From Actinomycetota bacterium (lineage in GTDB: Bacteria; Actinomycetota; Acidimicrobiia; Acidimicrobiales; BP-101): 33,874 nucleotides of DNA. Below, in pieces: positions 29,521 through 33,874 of the stretch. The position numbers and the translations under genes were made by a program. Each line of letters starts with the position of its first letter. Position 1 is the first letter of the stretch. The notes under the pieces were generated by a model. It ran no database searches. It was not told the origin of the DNA and saw nothing but the letters and a program-made list of their open reading frames with translations. The stretch is taken from NCBI GenBank assembly GCA_030838265.1, contig JAUTXA010000245.1:1-33874 (forward strand), in the 5' to 3' direction.

Positions 29521-31671
29521 TCAGTCGAGGCTGATGGGGGCGTCGAGGTCGATCTCGGACTCGATCGCCTCCCCTGCCCCCGCCGCCACCGTGGCTTCGT
29601 CGCCGGACCCCTTCAGGCCGGAGGCCACGCAGATGCGGTCGTACAGGGCGACCATCAGCTCGGGGTTCTCGAAGAGGAACTGCTTGGAGTTCTCCCGGCC
29701 CTGGCCCAGCTGCTCACCCTCGTAGGTGTACCAAGCCCCCGACTTCTTGATGATGCCCATGTCGGTGCCGACATCGAGGACCGAGCCCTCGCGGCTGATG
29801 CCCTTGCCGTACATGATGTCGAACTCGGCCTGCTTGAACGGGCTCGCTACCTTGTTCTTCACCACCTTGGCCCGGGTGCGGTTGCCCACCACCTCGACGC
29901 CGTCCTTGATGGACTCGATGCGACGGATGTCGATGCGGACCGACGAGTAGAACTTCAAGGCCCGACCACCCGGCGTTGTCTCGGGTGAGTTGTGGACCAT
30001 GACGCCGTCGACGAAGTAGTTGTGCGTGCCCTCGACCTCGATGTCGAAGCGGTGGGTGGCCCGTGACGGCGGCCGCACACCGATGGCGGTGATGGGCAGG
30101 GCCACAAGCTCCTGTCGCTCAGGGGCGAAGATTGGCTCGACCTTGAACTGGCCCCGGAACCGCGGCAACAGCTTGTAGTCCATCGACGGATGGATGAACG
30201 GAGCCACCAGGGCATGGAGCTTGGCCGTCTCGTCCTTCGGAAAACTGAGCACCGCCTTGCCGCCCCGGATGACGAGCTTCGGGCGGAGGTCCCACGTGTC
30301 GGCCAGGTAGTCGACCAGCCGCTGACGGGTCGTGGGTTCCATGGCCTCGATGCAGATCTCGGAGCGACCACTGCCGTCCTTGGTTCGTTCCTGCACGCCC
30401 TTGGCGCGCAGGGTGAAACCTCCGTCGTCCATGTACCAGATGGCGAGGGAGAGCGGCGTGAGCTGCTTGAGATAGTCGTGGCTCAAGACCTTCTTGCCCG
30501 CGACGTAGACGGCGTGGCGCAGCGCGGCCAGCTCAGGAAGCGGCTGGACGTCGAAGAAGACATCGCTCCTGGCGTTGGTCGAACGGCTCACGTGCACGTT
30601 GGCGAACAGCGACGCCTTCCAGTCGCCATAGGCGGTCTGCTTGACGCAGTGGCCCCAACGGAATCGTGCCCCGTGGCCACTCCGACTGGGCGACAGCGCA
30701 CCGTCACCCATGAGGCCGCCGTAGACCACCTCACGCTGGAAGTCGGAAAGTCGATGAGTCACCGACTGCAGCACGCGATCGCCGACTGCCAGCTCGCCGG
30801 CCTCCCGCCAGCCGCCGGGTGTGCGGATCTTGTGGTTGGGCGTGCACGCGAACTGGGCGCGCCCGTTGCCATTGGGCTTGGCCACGGTGAGCCGGAGGAA
30901 CTCGTCGGTGCGGCCGTTGTCGAACCAGTTGACGATCCTCTTGGGGACGACAGCGTCGAGCTTCGGGTCGTACGACAGGACCTCGACATCCATCTTCTGG
31001 TTGACGATCTTGCCGATCTTCTCTTGCGTGCCGTCGGCCAGGGTCACTCGGGTCTCATAGGAGAAGCACCCGAACATCACCCCTATCTTTTCTCGCAGCT
31101 GGTTGATGAAGATGCAGATGGTCGAGGACTTCGAGATGCTGCCCGTCAGCTTGCGCAGAGCCTGGGACATGAGGCGGGCCTGCAGGCCCATGTGGGAGTC
31201 GCCCATCTCGCCTTCGATCTCGGCCCGGGGTGTGAGGGCGGCGACCGAGTCGATGACGACAATGTCGAGCGCACCGGAGCGGATGAGCATGTCGGTGATC
31301 TCGAGGGCCTGCTCGCCCGTGTCGGGCTGGGAGATGAGCAGCTCGTCGATGTTCACGCCGATGGCGGTGGCATAGACCGGATCCATGGCGTGCTCGGCGT
31401 CGATGTAGGCGCACACACCGCCGTTGCGCTGGGCCTCGGCCACGGCGTGCATGGCGAGGGTCGACTTGCCTGAGGACTCGGGGCCGTAGATCTCGACGAT
31501 GCGCCCCCGAGGGAGACCGCCGATGCCGAGCGCCAAGTCGAGGGAGAGCGCCCCGGTGGGGATCGCCTCGATGTTCATGTGCAAGTTGTCGCCCATCCGC
31601 ATGACCGAGCCCTTGCCGAACTGCTTGTCGATCTGGCCCAGTGCTGCTTCGAGTGCCTTCTCTCGCTCCAT
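29521..31671 (-). CDS. recA: RecA recombinase precursor carrying an intein
   Basis: 716-residue precursor from ATG 31671; excision of the 360-residue intein leaves a 356-residue RecA of normal length. N-extein (1-201): [20 protein letters not shown], Walker [10 protein letters not shown] (63-71), and the Walker B strand [14 protein letters not shown] (135-148), ending at IGVMFG. C-extein (562-716): begins [20 protein letters not shown] and has [12 protein letters not shown] before the acidic tail. The RecA parts are intact, so function depends only on splicing. RecA filaments drive recombination and LexA cleavage. The gene has a strong promoter with an SOS box in its spacer; the leader is about 80 nt with an AGGGGAG site. 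No recX gene follows. Confidence 0.98.
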   Translation of the reverse strand: MEREKALEAALGQIDKQFGKGSVMRMGDNLHMNIEAIPTGALSLDLALGIGGLPRGRIVEIYGPESSGKSTLAMHAVAEAQRNGGVCAYIDAEHAMDPVYATAIGVNIDELLISQPDTGEQALEITDMLIRSGALDIVVIDSVAALTPRAEIEGEMGDSHMGLQARLMSQALRKLTGSISKSSTICIFINQLREKIGVMFGCFSYETRVTLADGTQEKIGKIVNQKMDVEVLSYDPKLDAVVPKRIVNWFDNGRTDEFLRLTVAKPNGNGRAQFACTPNHKIRTPGGWREAGELAVGDRVLQSVTHRLSDFQREVVYGGLMGDGALSPSRSGHGARFRWGHCVKQTAYGDWKASLFANVHVSRSTNARSDVFFDVQPLPELAALRHAVYVAGKKVLSHDYLKQLTPLSLAIWYMDDGGFTLRAKGVQERTKDGSGRSEICIEAMEPTTRQRLVDYLADTWDLRPKLVIRGGKAVLSFPKDETAKLHALVAPFIHPSMDYKLLPRFRGQFKVEPIFAPERQELVALPITAIGVRPPSRATHRFDIEVEGTHNYFVDGVMVHNSPETTPGGRALKFYSSVRIDIRRIESIKDGVEVVGNRTRAKVVKNKVASPFKQAEFDIMYGKGISREGSVLDVGTDMGIIKKSGAWYTYEGEQLGQGRENSKQFLFENPELMVALYDRICVASGLKGSGDEATVAAGAGEAIESEIDLDAPISLD
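29989..31068 (-). other. RecA intein with LAGLIDADG homing endonuclease domain
   Basis: 360 residues in frame inside recA. It starts at Cys1 ([10 protein letters not shown]), right after GVMFG, and ends VMVHN with penultimate His359 and Asn360, followed by Ser+1 (SPETT). Splicing motifs: TPNH (76-79) in block B, and [16 protein letters not shown] (block F) before VMVHN. Two dodecapeptides of a LAGLIDADG nuclease are present: [10 protein letters not shown] (116-125, Asp122) and [11 protein letters not shown] (208-218, Asp214/215), so the nuclease may still be active. The insertion point, between Gly and Ser in the conserved MFG/SPETT, is the recA-b site, used by the Mycobacterium leprae RecA intein as I recall, rather than the M. 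tuberculosis site further along. Confidence 0.96.
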
Positions 31672-31758
31672 CGGGAGCTCCCCTCTATCTCTGTCGGTTG
31701 GTTCGAGGTCCACCCTATGGAGGGGGTGTGACAAGAACGACGCTGCTGTACTTCCAGG

Positions 31759-31787
31759 AGTGTAATTCGAACGGTTGTTCGTGACAA
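31759..31787 (-). promoter_or_regulatory. recA promoter with SOS box inside the spacer
   Basis: On the minus strand: TTGTCA, 17 nt, TACACT. The spacer contains the palindrome CGAACAACCGTTCG (31768-31781; GAAC-N4-GTTC on the plus strand too), so LexA would sit exactly between -35 and -10. This is the best promoter in the window. It lies in the 132-bp gap between thpR and recA, with TSS near 31752. Confidence 0.85.
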
Positions 31788-31803
31788 CGATCCTCGTCGA
31801 ATT

Positions 31804-32376
31804 TCACCCAGGAAGCCACAGCGGCAGGCGCTCGATGACCTCGTAGCGGGCGCCACCGGTTGACCCGGCGCCGAGGTGGGAGGCCACCAACGTGAGCTCG
31901 GTGACGAGCCAGGAGGCGGCGAGAGGGATCCCGCAGAGGGGACGGAGGTCGACGTCGCCTTCGTGTCGCCCTCGGGATCGGGCCAGCGTCAGGTGGCCGG
32001 CGAAGGGCCGAGGATCGGGGGGCTCCCCCATCGCGGCCGTGGCGGCGACGGTAGCGGCCGCCAACCCGTCGAGTCCAGAGATCGGCACCTGCAATATCCG
32101 CGACCCGAACCGGCCGGTCGTCGGCCCCATCACCGCCTCGACCTCTCCCCCACCAGCCGACTCGACGCCCCTTGTCGCCGATTCGATGTCGATTCGGTGA
32201 CACGCGGCCCGCACCGATTCGACGGCGGGGACAGGCACGGAGCCGAAGAAGCGGAGGGTGACGTGCCACTGATCCGGTGACGTCCATCGCAAGCCGTCGA
32301 TCGGCGGACGCGGCAAAGCGGAGACCGCGTCGAGCACCGTCGAGGGCGGCCACACGGCGACGAACAGCCTGACCAC
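31804..32376 (-). CDS. thpR: RNA 2',3'-cyclic phosphodiesterase (2'-5' RNA ligase family)
   Basis: 190 residues from GTG 32376, giving VRLFVAVWPP at the N-terminus as in the family. The two HxTx motifs are present: His38-Val-Thr40 (HVTLRF) and His128-Leu-Thr130 (HLTLAR), the catalytic pair of 2H phosphoesterases. ThpR opens 2',3'-cyclic phosphates at RNA ends and can ligate tRNA halves in vitro; physiological role is unclear. It is 19 nt after the scramblase-like gene stop and immediately upstream of the recA promoter on the same strand, so readthrough to recA is possible. The thpR-recA neighbourhood is seen elsewhere in bacteria, but I am not certain how often in this group. Confidence 0.88.
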   Translation of the reverse strand: MVRLFVAVWPPSTVLDAVSALPRPPIDGLRWTSPDQWHVTLRFFGSVPVPAVESVRAACHRIDIESATRGVESAGGGEVEAVMGPTTGRFGSRILQVPISGLDGLAAATVAATAAMGEPPDPRPFAGHLTLARSRGRHEGDVDLRPLCGIPLAASWLVTELTLVASHLGAGSTGGARYEVIERLPLWLPG

Positions 32377-32395
32377 GGGCGAGCCAACCAGACCG

Positions 32396-33256
32396 CTAGT
32401 TGAGGCCCCGGCTGTCCTGCTTCAAGGCCGTGTCGACCGACAGGGCGGCTGACACCACCAGCGACCGCAGGGGGTCGTCGAGCTGGCGGTGAAGCTGCAC
32501 CACGTAGTTGTCGGCCGTGGTGAACATGGTCTTGGCCAGGCCCTCCCACGTCTTGGTGATGCGGGCCACCTCGGTGCCGGCCTCGTCCTCGATGCGGAAG
32601 TTCCAGGCCCGCCAGTTCTCGGCGTTGATCGACCCGACCCGCTGGCCGCCCGCCTCGAGGGCGAAGCGGATCTTGCCCACCATGTTCTCCTGCACGATGC
32701 GGCCGATCTCGCCGCGGCCTGGCGCGCTCACCACGATCGTCGACTTGAACACCTTGGCCGGCCGCACCAGCTCGAGCAGCACCGAGCCGTCGGCGTCGCA
32801 GACCTCGAGCTTGGTGGTGAGGAACTGGTCGACCGACGTGAGCACCCGCAGCACCTTGCGGGCCGCCGACTGCCCGGTCTGGCGCACCACGCCGATCAGC
32901 TGGCCCGAGCCGTCGTGGACGGCGTACTCGTTGTTGATCTCGACGATCTTGGCCTTCTGATTCACCACCAGGATCGGCTCGGTGAAGACAGTGCCTCCGC
33001 CCTCGAACGCCACCGACGACGGGTCGATGCCGGCCCGCTTGGCCACCTGGTGCTGCACCCGGGCGGGATCGTTGCCGGCGATGGCCGACGGGCCGGCCGT
33101 GAACGACGGCGGAGGAGGAGGCGGGCCGAGGGCGTCGGTCGACTGCACTCCCCCGTCGGACACATGGTCCGTCCAACGGGTGCCGTCCCAGTAGCGCAGC
33201 TCGTGGCGGCCGCCGGGGTCGGGGTGCCACCCGCCCGGGGATCCGGAGTCGCTCAT
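32396..33256 (-). CDS. DUF2510 plus phospholipid scramblase-like (LURP-one fold) protein
   Basis: 286 residues from ATG 33256, with GAGAGGA upstream. The N-terminus is a DUF2510 module (about 9-34: GWHPDPGGRHELRYWDGTRW), common in actinobacterial membrane-related proteins. A Pro-rich linker follows (GPPPPPPS). From about 75 the chain is a beta-rich barrel of the scramblase/Tubby-like type: TEPILVVNQKAKIVEINNEY, AVHDGSGQLIGVVRQ, then FKSTIVVSAPGRGEIGRIVQ, NFRIEDEAGTEVARITKTWE, and a short C-terminal hydrophobic helix (LRSLVVSAALSVDTA). Scramblase activity is not demonstrated for bacterial homologues; lipid or ligand binding at the membrane is the safe guess. It is coupled to a small upstream gene (ATGA). 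Confidence 0.82.
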   Translation of the reverse strand: MSDSGSPGGWHPDPGGRHELRYWDGTRWTDHVSDGGVQSTDALGPPPPPPSFTAGPSAIAGNDPARVQHQVAKRAGIDPSSVAFEGGGTVFTEPILVVNQKAKIVEINNEYAVHDGSGQLIGVVRQTGQSAARKVLRVLTSVDQFLTTKLEVCDADGSVLLELVRPAKVFKSTIVVSAPGRGEIGRIVQENMVGKIRFALEAGGQRVGSINAENWRAWNFRIEDEAGTEVARITKTWEGLAKTMFTTADNYVVQLHRQLDDPLRSLVVSAALSVDTALKQDSRGLN

Positions 33257-33369
33257 CGGCGTGGTCCTCTCTGCCCCTTGCGGCGGCGGAAGATGGCTTC
33301 GACGATCGTAAGCAGCAGACCGCCGAGCCCCTTGCGCGGCTGGCCGCCGGAATCCGACGAAGGGCTCAC
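33253..33369 (-). CDS. Small protein of 38 residues tiled between cinA and the scramblase-like gene
   Basis: 38 codons from GTG 33369 to TGA 33253. The start overlaps the cinA stop (GTGA) and the stop overlaps the next gene's start (ATGA), so the ORF exactly fills the gap with 4-base overlaps at both ends, the same pattern as larger genes here. The product begins VSPSSDSGGQPRKG, has a hydrophobic stretch GLGGLLLTIVEAIF that could be an amphipathic membrane helix, and ends in a very basic tail (RRRKGQRGPRR). I do not recognise a family. A chance ORF with both overlaps is unlikely, although no homology can be checked here. The downstream ribosome site (GAGAGGA) lies inside its last codons. Confidence 0.65.
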   Translation of the reverse strand: MSPSSDSGGQPRKGLGGLLLTIVEAIFRRRKGQRGPRR

Positions 33370-33874
33370 CGCTGCGGCCTCTCGAGCAGCCGACGGCGCA
33401 GCAGGTCGAGCAGTGAGATGCAGGCGAACTGCCGCACCCGCTCGCGGTCACCGGGGAGCTTCACTTGCACCGCCTCGCTCGAGTCGTCCATCGCCAGGCC
33501 GAAGAACACCGTCCCGGGCGGATGGCCGTCCTGCTCGGCCGGGCCGGCAACCCCCGTCACCGCCAGCCCGACGTCGGCCCCCAGCACCTTGCGGGCCCCG
33601 GCCGCCATGGCCTGGGCCGCCTCGGACGACACCACGGGGCCCTCGGGCACATCGAGCAGGTCGAACTTCACCTGGCTGTCGTAGGCCACCACCGACCCCT
33701 TGAAGAACCCGCTCGACCCGGCCACGTTGGTCAGCCGTGACCCCACCATCCCGCCGGTCACCGACTCGGCCAGACCCAACGTGAGGCCATGGGCGTTGAG
33801 CAGGGCGGCCACCGCGTCCTCCATCGTCGTGTCGTCGACGCCGAAGACGATGTCGCCGAGCAGGGCCCGTAGCT
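33366..33874 (-). CDS. cinA: CinA-family competence/damage-inducible protein, C-terminal part (gene continues past the window)
   Basis: 168 residues in the window; the frame is open to the right edge. The visible start, LRALLGDIVFGVDDTTMEDA, is the end of the CinA N-terminal domain linker, so this is a full CinA rather than a stand-alone PncC. The C-terminal domain is complete: LAESVTGGMVGSRLTNVAGS, FKGSVVAYDSQVKFDLLDV, EGPVVSSEAAQAMAAGARKV, AVTGVAGPAEQDGHPPGTVFFGL. It deamidates nicotinamide mononucleotide to nicotinic acid mononucleotide; full CinA also has an ADP-ribose pyrophosphatase part. cinA upstream of recA is a common bacterial arrangement. An ATG at 33824 is not a real start. The stop overlaps the small gene's start (GTGA). 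Confidence 0.94.
   Translation of the reverse strand, partial: LRALLGDIVFGVDDTTMEDAVAALLNAHGLTLGLAESVTGGMVGSRLTNVAGSSGFFKGSVVAYDSQVKFDLLDVPEGPVVSSEAAQAMAAGARKVLGADVGLAVTGVAGPAEQDGHPPGTVFFGLAMDDSSEAVQVKLPGDRERVRQFACISLLDLLRRRLLERPQR

Noticed and set aside
33366-33824. Stand-alone PncC starting at ATG 33824
   Set aside because: CinA-like sequence (LRALLGDIVFGVDDTT) continues upstream in the same frame to the window edge.
1-33874. tRNA, rRNA, riboswitch, transposase, phage genes or attachment sites
   Set aside because: I looked on both strands and saw no cloverleaf-like conserved T-loop/anticodon arrangement, no transposase or integrase motifs, and no terminal repeats. Genes are housekeeping and codon use is even.

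Overview
This is a 33.9 kb chromosomal stretch of a GC-rich bacterium, almost certainly an actinomycete-phylum member (Actinomycetota). The base composition, the many GTG starts, and the order lexA / LysM gene / nrdR with dapF, miaA, hflX, miaB and recA nearby match the conserved 'recA-lexA' neighbourhood of actinobacteria. A SpoVS homologue and an E. coli-sized DapD point away from mycobacteria and streptomycetes towards a deep lineage such as Acidimicrobiia; that placement is inference. Nothing looks like a prophage, insertion sequence, CRISPR array or RNA gene. The only mobile element I can support is an intein inside recA. Layout: (1) 1-3837, plus strand: the end of a MoxR ATPase, a DUF58 protein and a TgpA-like membrane transglutaminase, a classic cell-envelope trio. 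(2) 3864-7910, minus strand: a five-gene run of polyprenol-phosphate mannosyltransferase-like GT2, Nudix hydrolase, DNA polymerase IV, Gfo/Idh/MocA oxidoreductase and a DUF3040 membrane protein. (3) 7936-14389: small metabolic and envelope genes in alternating directions (membrane protein, PIG-L deacetylase, threonine aldolase, inositol monophosphatase-like enzyme, SDR, lipoprotein, phosphofructokinase, RlpA-like protein). (4) 14399-16161: nrdR, a LysM membrane protein and lexA, with four SOS boxes in the 237 bp between the last two. (5) 16193-19514: membrane-anchored subtilase, dapE and dapD. (6) 19599-23392: a 1052-residue repetitive coiled-coil protein translationally coupled to a methyltransferase. 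(7) 23396-28866, minus strand: dapC, hflX, dapF, miaA and miaB, a tightly packed operon. (8) 28915-33874, minus strand: spoVS, intein-containing recA, thpR, a scramblase-like protein, a 38-codon small gene and the 3' part of cinA. Themes that link the genes: the DNA-damage response (lexA, recA and the LysM gene carry visible SOS boxes; dinB does not); the succinylase branch of diaminopimelate synthesis (dapD, dapE, dapC and dapF all present); tRNA A37 modification (miaA, miaB); and envelope biogenesis. Two expression features recur. Eleven gene junctions use a 4-base NTGA stop/start overlap, one of which implies a rare CTG start for miaA. At least seven genes have a TANNNT -10 element 6-8 nt before the start codon, the signature of leaderless mRNAs, including two divergent pairs whose -10 elements overlap. 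No gene-free stretch exceeds 300 bases; the longest are 237 bp (LysM gene-lexA), 210 bp (recA-spoVS) and 132 bp (recA-thpR), each described below.
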